This document shows, piece after piece, positions 28,562-38,260 of a DNA stretch of 64,000 nt (position 1 is its first letter; every line of letters begins with the position of its first letter). Made by a program: the position numbers and the translations under genes. Location of the stretch: positions 186,001-250,000 of the forward strand of contig NZ_JPNB01000002.1 in assembly GCF_000732725.1 (NCBI RefSeq), written 5' to 3'. The stretch comes from Kineothrix alysoides (GTDB lineage: Bacteria; Bacillota; Clostridia; Lachnospirales; Lachnospiraceae). The notes below the pieces were generated by a model, which saw nothing but the letters and a program-made list of their open reading frames with translations, did not search any database and was not told where the DNA came from.

Positions 28562-29587
28562 ATGCCAGTCACGATCAATGACGTCGCTAAAGAAGCCGGT
28601 ATTTCCACATCTACTGTCTCCAAGGTGCTGAACCACTGGACCACCATTTCTCCGGAAACCACCGCCCGCGTCAATGCAGCTATCGCCAAATTAAACTATA
28701 CTCCCAATGCCAGGGCCGTCAGCTTCGCCAGAAAGTCCACCCGGAATATCGTATACCTCACCTCTCTCGGCAAGGACGAGGCGTACCGCAATCCGCATAT
28801 GTTCGACATTATGTGCGGCGTGCACAAGGAGCTGACCAAGCATAATTACACTTTGGCTCTGGTCGACATCTCTGACGAAGCCTATCCCGGTGAAAGCGTA
28901 CATAATGTGATTGAAGGAAAATGCGCCGACGGCCTGATCATACATGGCTCTGCAGTGACTAAGGAGCTTTCCAAATCGATAACGCAGCAGAACTACCCTC
29001 ACATCATCATAGGGCACCCCGGCTTCGAAAGCAGCCTTTGCTGGATCGATACCAATCACGGCCTTGCCGGACAATTTGCGGCAAAGCATATGATTTCCTG
29101 CGGCTACAAGGATGTTGCCTTTATAGGAGGCAGAAAAACTGACTATATTTCCATGCAGCGGCAAAAAGGCTTTATCGGCGGGATGTACGAATACGGCTAC
29201 CATATTCCCGACATACATATCGGTTATACCGATTCTTCCATTCCCGAGAGCTGTGAGGCCGCCTGTTCCATGCTCATCTCCCATCGTCCTCCACAAGCAA
29301 TCGTCTGTGAAAACAATACCATTGCGCTGGGTGTAATAAAAGCGGTGGAAAAACTGAAGCTTAAGGTCCCCGAAGAAGTTGCCCTGCTTGTTTTCGACAC
29401 GTATCCCTATTCCGGCATCCTATCTCCCAAGCCTACGGTAATCGACATCAACGTCTACGATATGGGAGTACAGGCAGGAGCCACCATCTTAAGAAAACTG
29501 AAGAATCCTTCTTTACTGGTGCAAAGCTATACCACCCTTCCTATCGTAATACAGGGGCAGTCCACGCAGCCCTTACGAAAGCAATGA
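28562..29587 (+). CDS. LacI-family transcriptional regulator of the maltodextrin unit
   Basis: The 341-residue protein opens with the LacI helix-turn-helix and hinge ('TINDVAKEAGISTSTVSKVLN...LNYTPNARA', residues 3-55), then a periplasmic-binding-protein-like sensor domain. The start is the ATG at 28562 (AAGGAG ten bases upstream), not the GTG three codons earlier. Divergent orientation to the malE-like gene suggests it controls that operon, probably as a maltodextrin-responsive repressor. Confidence 0.93.
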   Translation: MPVTINDVAKEAGISTSTVSKVLNHWTTISPETTARVNAAIAKLNYTPNARAVSFARKSTRNIVYLTSLGKDEAYRNPHMFDIMCGVHKELTKHNYTLALVDISDEAYPGESVHNVIEGKCADGLIIHGSAVTKELSKSITQQNYPHIIIGHPGFESSLCWIDTNHGLAGQFAAKHMISCGYKDVAFIGGRKTDYISMQRQKGFIGGMYEYGYHIPDIHIGYTDSSIPESCEAACSMLISHRPPQAIVCENNTIALGVIKAVEKLKLKVPEEVALLVFDTYPYSGILSPKPTVIDINVYDMGVQAGATILRKLKNPSLLVQSYTTLPIVIQGQSTQPLRKQ

Positions 29588-29618
29588 GCAACCGGCTCCG
29601 TCAATTGCTTTTATACTC

Positions 29619-29665
29619 AAAAAAATAATTACCGGAGTATTTCTTCCGATAATTATCCCTTTTTT
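29619..29665 (+). terminator. Terminator between convergent lacI-like and glf
   Basis: A stem of about 11 bp (ATAATTAcCGGA against TCCGATAATTAT) with A-rich 5' flank and TTTTTT 3' flank, so it can act in both directions. Confidence 0.75.
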
Positions 29666-29687
29666 GAACTTTATTGCTATCTCACAT

Positions 29688-30815
29688 TCAAGCTCTGCTG
29701 TCTTGCAGTTGTTCCTCTGCCATAGAAAGCGCCTGAACGATTACCTTATCCATGTCATAATATTTATACTGTCCCAAACGGCCTCCGAATAACACGCTTT
29801 CTTCCTGGCGAGCCAGCTCTTCATATCGTCTGAACAGCTCATCGTTTCTCGCATCGTTTACCGGATAATAGGGCTCATCCTGCGGCTTCCACTCCGCTGG
29901 ATACTCCCTTGTAATGACGGTTCCTTGCTGAGTACCGAACTCGAAATGCTTGTGCTCGATAATTCTCGTATACGGAACCTCCCTTTCTGTATAATTGACT
30001 ACCGCATTTCCCTGATAATTATCACAATCGGAAAGTGCCTCTTCTTCAAAACGCAGGGAACGGTATTCCAACGTGCCCAGACAATAATCATAATACTCAT
30101 CGATCATGCCCGTATAAAGTACCTTCCCAAAAGAAACCTCCTTCGATAACTCATTTTCTTTCAGAAATGCCCTATACTGCGTACCGGTACGAACATCGAT
30201 TCCCTCTAGGAGCTTTTCTATAATTGCCGTATAGCCGCCCACAGGAATTCCCTGATATAAATCGTTAAAATAGTTGTTGTCGAAGGTAAACCTAAGAGGA
30301 AGTCTCTTGATAATAAATGCCGGCAAATCCTTGCAGTCCTTGCCCCATTGCTTTTCGGTATAGCCCTTGATCAGCTTTTCATACACATCTTGTCCTACCA
30401 GCGATAAAGCCTGTTCCTCCAGATTCGAAGGCTGTCCAATGTCCAAGCCGGCAATCTGGGATTCGATTTTCTCCTTAGCCTGCGCTGGCGTCCGTACTCC
30501 CCACATCTTGCTGAACGTATTCATGTTAAACGGAAGGTTGTATAATTCATCCTTATATACTGCCACCGGCGAATTCACAAACCTGTTAAATTCGGCGTAT
30601 TGGTTTACATAATCCCACACTCTTTTATCGGATGTGTGAAAAATATGGGCTCCGTATTTATGAACATTAATCCCCAGTACCTTTTCCGTATAAATGTTTC
30701 CGGCAATATGCTCCCTCTTATCGATGACCAGACACGTTTTCCCATGCTTTTTCATCTCACAGGCGAATACAGCCCCGAATAGGCCGGCGCCTACTACCAA
30801 GTAATCGTAATGCAT
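29688..30815 (-). CDS. glf: UDP-galactopyranose mutase
   Basis: Glf interconverts UDP-galactopyranose and UDP-galactofuranose, the donor for galactofuranose-containing surface glycans. The 375-residue protein has the FAD dinucleotide fold 'YLVVGAGLFGAVFACEMKK' (residues 4-22), 'HIAGNIYTE', 'KYGAHIFHTSD', 'GYTEKQWGKD' and the C-terminal 'LFGGRLGQYKYYDMDKVI', all typical. A small HTH gene lies 31 bases upstream on the same strand. The nearby glycosyltransferase genes make galactofuranose a plausible component of one of the polymers. Confidence 0.96.
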   Translation of the reverse strand: MHYDYLVVGAGLFGAVFACEMKKHGKTCLVIDKREHIAGNIYTEKVLGINVHKYGAHIFHTSDKRVWDYVNQYAEFNRFVNSPVAVYKDELYNLPFNMNTFSKMWGVRTPAQAKEKIESQIAGLDIGQPSNLEEQALSLVGQDVYEKLIKGYTEKQWGKDCKDLPAFIIKRLPLRFTFDNNYFNDLYQGIPVGGYTAIIEKLLEGIDVRTGTQYRAFLKENELSKEVSFGKVLYTGMIDEYYDYCLGTLEYRSLRFEEEALSDCDNYQGNAVVNYTEREVPYTRIIEHKHFEFGTQQGTVITREYPAEWKPQDEPYYPVNDARNDELFRRYEELARQEESVLFGGRLGQYKYYDMDKVIVQALSMAEEQLQDSRA

Positions 30816-30846
30816 AAAATTTCCTCACAGGCCAAGCTGAAGCCTT

Positions 30847-31185
30847 TTACTCTTTCATCTGATATTTATCTAACTGCACGTAGTCCTCCATCAGCTCGAG
30901 AACCTTCTTGCGCCCCGTCTTATTCAGCTTCACATAATACTGCATAACACGATTCTCCAGAATCTTCTCACCGAGCACCGCCCCTTTTTCGAGAGAGGAA
31001 AAATCTACCGGATTAAGATTCAGCTTATCGCACATCTTAATTACTGTTCCATATGCCATTCCTTCAATTCCTCTATCCAGAGCCGTGACCAAAGTGCTAT
31101 ACGGAATCTGCATTTCAATTGCAAACTGCCGTACACTCTTGTACTGTGACAAAATTTCTTTTTTCAAAATTTCTGCTTTTATCAT
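30847..31185 (-). CDS. Small HTH (XRE-like) regulator
   Basis: The 112-residue protein has an N-terminal helix-turn-helix ('KSVRQFAIEMQIPYSTLVTALDRG', residues 16-39) and 'MAYGTVIKMCDKLNLNPVDF', the layout of Cro/C1-type DNA-binding domains, then a helical tail with no known domain. AGGAGG precedes the ATG. It may control itself and glf, which follows closely. Confidence 0.75.
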   Translation of the reverse strand: MIKAEILKKEILSQYKSVRQFAIEMQIPYSTLVTALDRGIEGMAYGTVIKMCDKLNLNPVDFSSLEKGAVLGEKILENRVMQYYVKLNKTGRKKVLELMEDYVQLDKYQMKE

Positions 31186-31285
31186 ACCTAAACATCCTCC
31201 TGTCTTTTTGTTCGTGTTTTTATGTTCGTTCCTTCATCTATTTTGCCCTATTGGCATACATGTATACACCCTTTAAGGCTTTTTC

Positions 31286-31291
31286 ATTATA
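31286..31291 (-). promoter_or_regulatory. Possible -10 box for the HTH gene
   Basis: A perfect TATAAT preceded by TATATGT on the minus strand, about 100 bases before the ATG. The -35 region is not clear. Confidence 0.4.
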
Positions 31292-31392
31292 ACATATATA
31301 CGTTTTTTGGTCATCGGTTTGCAAAATATGTTATAAAAATTTAATAATTGTATATTTATACTCTTTTACCCGGTCTTACCAATGATTTATGC

Positions 31393-32379
31393 CTACTCTC
31401 TCATATGAGTCAGCCAGCAGACGGACCGGTACGCCGCCTCAGAGAGAAGCAGAGGCATATGACGGTAAAACCACGAGAACGCTTTTACAGAAAATTTCCT
31501 GCTGTCCGGCAGAAGCGAATCCTCCTTCCACGGGGAGAGCGCTGCCGCTTTAAGATATTCCTCCTTCATCGGATGAATGCAGTTCTCCTCCCACGGCCTT
31601 CCTACCAAACCGGTAGTAAAATGAAGAATCGCCGGATCGCTCTTCGCCTTGTCAAGTTCTTCCTGAGAGTAGAAATTGTCCATGAAATAAATACGCCGTA
31701 TGGTCTTTGCCGAAAAGGAATAAATATTCGACGTCGCATTGAAGCCTGGCTTTACTGCCAGCTTCCGCGCTCTGCATACGCCGTTGATGGTGCCTTGATC
31801 GTGATGCGGCACATTACCCTCAAACTTCCGGATGAATGCTATAAAGCGCTGCTCCAGTTCCTCTTTTCTCCAGCCCTCCAGATCTATCAGCAAAATTCCG
31901 GCATTTACATAATACTCGTCCTCATCCAGCCCTATTTTTTTCAGGAAAAAGCTGTCCACCGTATCCCTCACTCCGGCTACCAAATATTCCTCCATATCCG
32001 CATTCCAGAATTCATCTACCTTCCCCCGCACGATAGTGTCGCAGTCCAAATACAACACCCTCGTACAACTCTTTGGCAGAATAGATGCGAGAAACAGCCT
32101 CGCATAGGACGCGACAGATATTTTTCTGGCTCCCATGCGCAGGTCCAGGCCGGATACCGCCTCCTCCATGGAAATGAAGATGATTGTTCTGTCATACTGC
32201 CCGGAAATGGATTCCAGCTTGTTCTTATTTTCCTTTAAAATTCCGCAGTCCAGCACAAAAACTTCTATTTCCTCAAATTCCTCATTCGAGCGAAATAAGG
32301 ACAGCATGGAAATTCCCAGATATTTTGCATAGTTATCATCGGCCGCATATGCGACGCATAATTTTTTTTCATCTGTCAT
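31393..32379 (-). CDS. Family 8 glycosyltransferase
   Basis: The 328-residue protein is a GT8 (retaining, UDP-sugar) transferase: 'LCVAYAADDNYAKYLGISMLSL' at the start, the metal-binding DCD motif in 'RVLYLDCDTIVRG', 'YYVNAGILLIDLEGWR' and 'HHDQGTINGV'. Members include LgtC-type galactosyl- and glucosyltransferases. It is the last gene of the long run that starts at pelD. The sugar added is unknown. Confidence 0.88.
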   Translation of the reverse strand: MTDEKKLCVAYAADDNYAKYLGISMLSLFRSNEEFEEIEVFVLDCGILKENKNKLESISGQYDRTIIFISMEEAVSGLDLRMGARKISVASYARLFLASILPKSCTRVLYLDCDTIVRGKVDEFWNADMEEYLVAGVRDTVDSFFLKKIGLDEDEYYVNAGILLIDLEGWRKEELEQRFIAFIRKFEGNVPHHDQGTINGVCRARKLAVKPGFNATSNIYSFSAKTIRRIYFMDNFYSQEELDKAKSDPAILHFTTGLVGRPWEENCIHPMKEEYLKAAALSPWKEDSLLPDSRKFSVKAFSWFYRHMPLLLSEAAYRSVCWLTHMRE

Positions 32380-32412
32380 ATTTTTTGTTTCCTTCCCATG
32401 TTTCGCCCATTT

Positions 32413-34743
32413 TTACCACCCGTTCGTCTCTATCTCATCCGTATAATCCGACAAATAATCTACCTGCAGGTCATAAGGACTGTAAGGATTCTGTTTCATG
32501 ATATAAGCGACATAAATATCATCCTCGTAATACACCTTGAAGTTGCGGGGATATATCTGTTTAAATTTCAGCGCCCAGTAATATGCCTGAGACTCTATCG
32601 TCGCCCTTTCGAAATAATAATCCTGTGTATTGGCGAAATATACGAAGTCCATCGCTGCATATTTCAAATCGACGTTTACCGGCCCGTAAAAGTAGTCCTG
32701 CAAGACCTTTTTTTCTATGAAGAAGAAAACATACTCCGTAGGGAAGGTAAATGCCTCCTGCTTCCCATTTACCATGTTGATAAACTCTGAAAGCTGGGTA
32801 TGCCGGCCGTAATCCAACACATCATAATATTCGTCCGTGGGCGATACGATGGTAAAGGTATTTTTTTCATAGGACTTCTTTATATTTCTAAGCAGATATT
32901 CCGACTCGTTATAATACGCCTGGTTGATCTCGAAAAAGGAATGGTACCAGCCCAAGGTAATGATCATATAAGTCGTCCCTATGCAGACCGCTGCCGAAAT
33001 CACATTTAAAACGGCCTGATAATACTTATTCTTCCAGCCCCCCAAGACACGAAAAGCAAAATCTACCGGGAGCATATAAATGAATCCGATGAAGGGTTCC
33101 GCAAAAGTAGAGGCTCTCGCTGCCGCTATCAGCTCCATCAGCCCTAATTGCTGAGCTGCTCCCATTGTACAGAGGATAATCATGTTAATAATCATCGCCA
33201 TGTAATCGTGTCCATAGCATCTCGTCTTCTTACGCAGCATGAAGAGCACTGCGCAGACAGCTCCAGACAGCATGCAAAGGAACATCAGCCGAATTGCAGC
33301 ATAACCGAACATGGCAAGAATACCGAAATTTATCAGCGCATTGGAATAAAACCGGAGAATTTCAATCGGTGTCATGGAGGAGTAATCTACCTCCACCTTT
33401 TGCGTTTCCTCCTCTGCCTCCTGATCGGCGTCCAAGGAGCCTCCTATATCGCCCCTATCAAGCGCTTGTGCCAGCTCCGATTGGTAATCGGGATCGCTGC
33501 CCACCCATTCCTCTCCTGTCATAACGCTGGTAGCCCAAGCCATGGATTCCTGAAACGGGATTCCTTTTGCCAGACAAGCCCCCATGGGAAGCACTGCGAT
33601 GAACGCTCCCATGATACCGCAGAACAATAAGGGAATAAAATACTGCTTTTTAAATATCTTCGGAATATAGGCGATACCTATCGCCGCCACGAGGAAGATT
33701 GCAGCAATTGCCGTATAAAAATGATATGCAATGACCAGACCTATGCAGAGCATTAAGAGAATCTCCTCAGAGCGGATATATCTTCGATTGATATAGCAGC
33801 CCGCACGGAATACTCTGCGAAAACGGGAATCTCCTTCAATTACGAACTTTTTTCTATCTCCGTGCAAATACCTGATCATGAAATAAGCGATTCCTACTAC
33901 CGCATACATCCCTGCCTCCTGCGGAAGGGAAGCTGCGTAGCGGCCCTGATTCAGCATCAAGCTGATAATCACGACTACTGTAACCGGAGTGTATTTCCCA
34001 TAGAAAATTTCCTTCGCCAGAATAAATAATCCGATGAAGAGCAGAACCGTCTGATAGGCTCCTGCATAGAGCAGTATCTCACGCAGGTTCAGGCCAAACA
34101 GCACCCGTATGATGTATGTCATGGCATGCATTCCGAAGGGATAGATTCCGTCAGAAAACAAATTGCCCTGTTCCAGCTCATAAATCCAAGACTGGTGTAC
34201 CGGTATGTCGGAGAACTGATAGCAATGATACCGCATAACGTTGTAAGTCAAAAACCATATATTATATACGATCAATCCTGCCATAAGGAGAATTTCCAGC
34301 CAGTGCGTCCGCATATAGCGCCAAATCCTCCAGCCGCCTGCCGTTCTTATAAACGTCTTCCACCATCCGGCAGCTTCACGCAGAAGATAGCTGACCAACC
34401 TGTCGTTCCTGTATGCTTCCCAGAAAGCGTCGGACCATCCCTTAAGACGGCGGAAAAGCTTTTTATCCGAAAAGTTCCAGAGAATCAGAAGATAAATAAC
34501 GATATTGCAGCCGATTACCGTTCCTCTGCTGCATATATCCAAAAAACCAAGAAGGAGTACGAGATTAATCTGAAGGCTGGCCTGCGTAATCACGCAGAAC
34601 CAGAAACGGTACGCATAGCTTTTGTTCTTAAGATGATTTTTCCATACGAAAAGCGGAATCAGGAAATCACGAGCCGCACAGCTTAGCAAAACCATTATCA
34701 TAGACGATATATAAGCATTAGTATCGACGATCACCTTCTGCAT
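32413..34743 (-). CDS. Large multi-spanning membrane protein, probable GT-C-like glycan enzyme
   Basis: About 776 residues with at least ten predicted membrane helices and a C-terminal soluble part of about 170 residues ('TIVSPTDEYYDVLDYGRH...'). The segment 'SDIPVHQSWIYELEQGNLFSDGIYPFGMHAMTYI' in an early extracellular loop resembles DUF6541-type/GT-C transferases, which use lipid-linked sugars; no catalytic acidic pair can be proven. The start is uncertain: an ATG at 34743 lies very close to GGAGGGG, and a GTG at 34734 has better spacing. Sequence upstream to 34794 belongs to a palindromic element. It sits between the flippase and the GT8. Confidence 0.6.
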   Translation of the reverse strand: MQKVIVDTNAYISSMIMVLLSCAARDFLIPLFVWKNHLKNKSYAYRFWFCVITQASLQINLVLLLGFLDICSRGTVIGCNIVIYLLILWNFSDKKLFRRLKGWSDAFWEAYRNDRLVSYLLREAAGWWKTFIRTAGGWRIWRYMRTHWLEILLMAGLIVYNIWFLTYNVMRYHCYQFSDIPVHQSWIYELEQGNLFSDGIYPFGMHAMTYIIRVLFGLNLREILLYAGAYQTVLLFIGLFILAKEIFYGKYTPVTVVVIISLMLNQGRYAASLPQEAGMYAVVGIAYFMIRYLHGDRKKFVIEGDSRFRRVFRAGCYINRRYIRSEEILLMLCIGLVIAYHFYTAIAAIFLVAAIGIAYIPKIFKKQYFIPLLFCGIMGAFIAVLPMGACLAKGIPFQESMAWATSVMTGEEWVGSDPDYQSELAQALDRGDIGGSLDADQEAEEETQKVEVDYSSMTPIEILRFYSNALINFGILAMFGYAAIRLMFLCMLSGAVCAVLFMLRKKTRCYGHDYMAMIINMIILCTMGAAQQLGLMELIAAARASTFAEPFIGFIYMLPVDFAFRVLGGWKNKYYQAVLNVISAAVCIGTTYMIITLGWYHSFFEINQAYYNESEYLLRNIKKSYEKNTFTIVSPTDEYYDVLDYGRHTQLSEFINMVNGKQEAFTFPTEYVFFFIEKKVLQDYFYGPVNVDLKYAAMDFVYFANTQDYYFERATIESQAYYWALKFKQIYPRNFKVYYEDDIYVAYIMKQNPYSPYDLQVDYLSDYTDEIETNGW

Positions 34744-34764
34744 CCCCTCCTTTATTATCAATTC

Positions 34765-34795
34765 CTTATTATTCAGCCGATGGCTTTCTGACAAC
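34765..34795. repeat. Short palindromic intergenic element, diverged copy
   Basis: CTTATTATTCAGCC / GAT / GGCTTTCTGACAAC fits the same arm pattern as the copy at 26962 with more mismatches. It lies between the flippase stop and the next gene. Confidence 0.55.
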
Positions 34796-34805
34796 CGGCT
34801 ATGCC

Positions 34806-36251
34806 CTATGCTTTCAGGCTATAGATCATATCCTTCACACTCCGGTACTCTTTGCTTATAAATATCACATAGATGCCGCAGCCAAGCAGGTATACCGCGC
34901 CTCCCGCAAGAATCTGCATGGGAAGCAGCAGAAATGGATTAATATTCAGTCCGCACATGAAATAAGTCACCGCAAACTCCAGCCCCCCGCAGACCATAAA
35001 GGGCAAAAGCATCTTAACGAGCTGACCCAGCCGGTAGACGTCCTTAATATAGTGCATCTGATAAACACATACCAACACTTCCGCACACAGGGTGCCTATT
35101 ACCGCACCCGAAGCGCCAAAGGACGGAATCAGCAGAAGGTTAAGAACAATATCCGTAACCGCTCCCAGCGTTACCGAACGGATATAAATATTTTCCCGCT
35201 TAAACGGAATCAAATATTGAGTCTGCACCATCTCCGCCAAGCTCATCGGAATCATGACCATAGCAAGCTCCATCGTCAGCACGATTGCCGGCACATACTC
35301 TTCTCCGAAAAACCACGGAATGAATACCGGAGAGACTCCGGCGATTCCGAAGCACAGTGCACAACTCACAAAGCTGTTAAACCGAATGGCATTCCTCATC
35401 TTCCGCATGCCCTCTTCAATCCGCTCGTTCGCCACCAGATTGGAAATTCTCGGAAGCATTACGGTATCCAGAGCGGACATTATTCCCTTGGGCAGATTAA
35501 TGATATTCTCGGCATAAGTATAAAATGCTACAATTGCTGTACTCTTCGTCATCACGCCCAGCATGATTTTATCCATCCAATGATAGCTGCTTAGTGCCAG
35601 CAATGGAACAAACAGCTTTAAATTCGGCACGATATGGCAGGTGATATCCTCTTTTTTAAGGCTCACCCATTTTATCTGCCGGTACAAATAAGGAACGAGC
35701 AGGAGCTGCTCTAACAAAAAGCAGGCACTCATCACACATGTATAAATCCATAAATCCTTTTCCGAATGTACGAATATGAAAACGCCGATGATAATGAGCG
35801 TTCTGGAAATCAGGCTCCGAATCATCGTGATGCGAAACCGCTCCATGCCATAAAAGAACCAGCTAACGTCAAAGAGTATGGAGCACACATACATAAGCTG
35901 CATCCAATATACGACGCTGTCCGCTTTAAAAACCGTCACGATGAGAAGGATGAAAAGGAGAATGGAAATGATAGAGGTAACCGCCTGCATGGCGTAGATT
36001 CCCCAAAACACTTTGCTCCTCTTCTCTATATCATCCCTGCAGGATGCGATGCTGCGATTCCCGTAATTATCCAATCCCAGCTTGCCGAACATAATAAAAT
36101 AGCAGGCTACCGTACTGGAAAAGGCATAAAGTCCCACCTGTCCCGCCCCCAGCACACGAGCCACATAGGGAGTGACAATCAACGGCAGAATACAGATGGA
36201 CAGCCGGTATATTACATTGTATATATAATTTTTCTTCACTTGTGAACCCAT
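34806..36251 (-). CDS. Polysaccharide flippase (Wzx/MVF family)
   Basis: The 481-residue protein has about 14 membrane segments, beginning 'IYNVIYRLSICILPLIVTPYVARVLGAGQVGLYAFSSTV', which is the family's N-terminal pattern. Such proteins move undecaprenyl-linked oligosaccharide units across the membrane. The ATG at 36251 is eight bases from AAAGGA. Its presence beside a PelG transporter shows that two different export routes are coded in one gene run. Confidence 0.9.
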   Translation of the reverse strand: MGSQVKKNYIYNVIYRLSICILPLIVTPYVARVLGAGQVGLYAFSSTVACYFIMFGKLGLDNYGNRSIASCRDDIEKRSKVFWGIYAMQAVTSIISILLFILLIVTVFKADSVVYWMQLMYVCSILFDVSWFFYGMERFRITMIRSLISRTLIIIGVFIFVHSEKDLWIYTCVMSACFLLEQLLLVPYLYRQIKWVSLKKEDITCHIVPNLKLFVPLLALSSYHWMDKIMLGVMTKSTAIVAFYTYAENIINLPKGIMSALDTVMLPRISNLVANERIEEGMRKMRNAIRFNSFVSCALCFGIAGVSPVFIPWFFGEEYVPAIVLTMELAMVMIPMSLAEMVQTQYLIPFKRENIYIRSVTLGAVTDIVLNLLLIPSFGASGAVIGTLCAEVLVCVYQMHYIKDVYRLGQLVKMLLPFMVCGGLEFAVTYFMCGLNINPFLLLPMQILAGGAVYLLGCGIYVIFISKEYRSVKDMIYSLKA

Positions 36252-36263
36252 TGATAACATCCT

Positions 36264-38216
36264 TTAGCCGGCAGAAGCAGCCTCATTCCCTTCGATTTCG
36301 GGAATCCGCACCTGCGTATGCCTGTCGAAGGCCGTAGGCGAGATAGAGGTATCTCCTGACATTATAATTGCATTAGTAAGCGAGGTACATTTCGCAAAAG
36401 CCTGGTGATTAATGGAAAGCACCTTCTTAGGTATCTTGACGAGCTTTAAGCTTTGGCAGCCATAAAAAGTCCGTATAGGAATCCGCTCGATTTGGTTCGG
36501 AAACAGAAAATAATCCAGCGACTCACAGTGCATGAACGCACACTTTCCTATGCTTTTCAGCGCATCGATCTGTGGAATGGCCACCGTCTCCAACTCCCTG
36601 CAATAGGCGAAGACATAGCTTCCCACCGCTTTTACCCTTCCGGTCAGAACCACATTCTGCAGTCCTAAGCAGCCTAGAAAAACACCATTTTCTATCGTCT
36701 CCAATATGCTGTTCACACCGAATTCCACCGACAGCAAGCCGGTACATCCCAAAAACGCATAGCGGGGAAGCTTGCTTATTGCGGTGGGATATAAATGGTT
36801 CGCCCTTTCCTCCCCGCGATGCAGGTAGGTAAAGGATAGCTGCCTTAGAGAACAGCATTCGGCAAAGGCATATCTGCCGATTTGCACAATATTGGAAGGC
36901 AGGCTCATCGTTTTTAACAGGCGGCAGCCCGTAAAGGCATAGTTTCCTATTTTACCCAGACGACTTCCTTCTTTAAAGGTGACATGGCGCAGATTTTGGC
37001 ATTGATAAAAAGCGTAGGACTGAATTTCCAGTACTGTATTAGGTATTTCCACGCTGACCAGGTTGTCACAGCCATAGAACATGCCTTTCTTAATTACTGT
37101 CACATATTCGGGAATGACGATACTTTTAAGCTTTTTATTGAAGCAAAAATCGAGAGACTTCTTCTCATTATATTCACGGGCGGAGGAAAACTCAAGCGGT
37201 ATTTCTTTATCCGCCTCCGGCTCATAAGGAACCTTCAGCGCTTTTACCTTTTCCAGCTTCCCTTTTTGAATCATGCGGATATCCCGGTTCAAACGAAGCT
37301 TCCCGAACAGCATAGAGACAGCGCGCCTATTCCATTTCACCGTATAATAAATATTCTTTGCTGTCTTTTTGAAAAACATCCAGACCGAGCGTGCCGGCGA
37401 CTTGACAAAGTACATATAAATATAGATGAAATAGTTCAGCCACATATAATTAATTCTGGCAAGAAAGAGCATACGCCCATAAAAATTCTGAGCCATACGC
37501 CTATTTACCACAAAAATCTCCGTATATTTATACAGAATCTTTTGTCCATCCGTAAAATCATTCCAGTCGTAGTCTTCGTCGACAGACGTAATCCGGCATT
37601 CACACAAGGAATCGGCAGGAAACAGAACCTTTTTCCTGCGGCTTAGCCGAAGCAGCATATCTCCGTCACAAAAGTTGACAAACTGCTCATCAAAGCCACC
37701 CTCTTCCAGCACCACCGCTCTTCTGTAAATGACCTGCCCCGGACTCCTCGCAGGATTGTTCATCAGCCATAGCGAGGAATCCTCCTCCGGATGTTCCAGC
37801 AAAGGCTCTACTTCCAGTTCCGCTCCCCGCTCATCCATGAGTATCCCGCCGCTGCAGGAGGCCGCCGCATCCGTAGACGCTTCCAGCCCGGCTATCTGCA
37901 ATGCCGCCTTACCCTGAAGCCATATATCATTGCTGCTCAAGTAGGCGATATACTCTCCCTCTGCACTCCTAAGCATCTGATTGCGTATAGCGGCAATCGA
38001 AAGAGAGGGGTCCAGCCGTACATACTCTACCTCCGGAAAATCAATCAAATCCTCCTGCATCCCCAGACTGTACAAACTGTCGGGCTCATTGGCATCCACC
38101 ACCAGCACCTTAATAGGTGCATAGGTCTGGCGGAGGACACTTTGCAACGCCCGGACAAAGCTTAACGAAGTATTTCTTTTTGCGATTAAGATAACATTCA
38201 GTAATAAATCCGACAT
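36264..38216 (-). CDS. GT2 glycosyltransferase fused to BspA-type leucine-rich repeats
   Basis: Residues 1 to about 230 are a family 2 glycosyltransferase ('NVILIAKRNTSLSFVRALQSVLRQTY', 'SIAAIRNQMLRSAEGEYIAYLSSNDIW', 'SPGQVIYRRAVVLEEGGFDEQF'). The usual DD/DxD acidic pair appears as SND. Residues 230-350 hold hydrophobic and basic helices. From about 355 to 635 there are LRR_5 (BspA/Treponema type) repeats with the pattern 'L-x-x-I-x-I-P-x-x-V-x-x-I-x-x-x-A-F-x-x-C'. Such repeats normally bind proteins or surfaces; their attachment to a cytosolic-type transferase is unusual. TTTTCC and weak AAAGGA precede the ATG. Confidence 0.85.
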   Translation of the reverse strand: MSDLLLNVILIAKRNTSLSFVRALQSVLRQTYAPIKVLVVDANEPDSLYSLGMQEDLIDFPEVEYVRLDPSLSIAAIRNQMLRSAEGEYIAYLSSNDIWLQGKAALQIAGLEASTDAAASCSGGILMDERGAELEVEPLLEHPEEDSSLWLMNNPARSPGQVIYRRAVVLEEGGFDEQFVNFCDGDMLLRLSRRKKVLFPADSLCECRITSVDEDYDWNDFTDGQKILYKYTEIFVVNRRMAQNFYGRMLFLARINYMWLNYFIYIYMYFVKSPARSVWMFFKKTAKNIYYTVKWNRRAVSMLFGKLRLNRDIRMIQKGKLEKVKALKVPYEPEADKEIPLEFSSAREYNEKKSLDFCFNKKLKSIVIPEYVTVIKKGMFYGCDNLVSVEIPNTVLEIQSYAFYQCQNLRHVTFKEGSRLGKIGNYAFTGCRLLKTMSLPSNIVQIGRYAFAECCSLRQLSFTYLHRGEERANHLYPTAISKLPRYAFLGCTGLLSVEFGVNSILETIENGVFLGCLGLQNVVLTGRVKAVGSYVFAYCRELETVAIPQIDALKSIGKCAFMHCESLDYFLFPNQIERIPIRTFYGCQSLKLVKIPKKVLSINHQAFAKCTSLTNAIIMSGDTSISPTAFDRHTQVRIPEIEGNEAASAG

Positions 38217-38260
38217 AACTTTTCCTTTACTTTTACACGGGAACTAAACTCCCTAAAAAC

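Noticed and set aside
28691-29296. 201-codon minus-strand open frame opposite the LacI-family gene
   Set aside because: The plus-strand product has a complete LacI HTH and sensor domain; the antisense frame is incidental.
31348-32238. 296-codon plus-strand open frame opposite the GT8 gene
   Set aside because: The minus strand in this place encodes a clear GT8 with all motifs; the plus frame shows no domain and no start signal.
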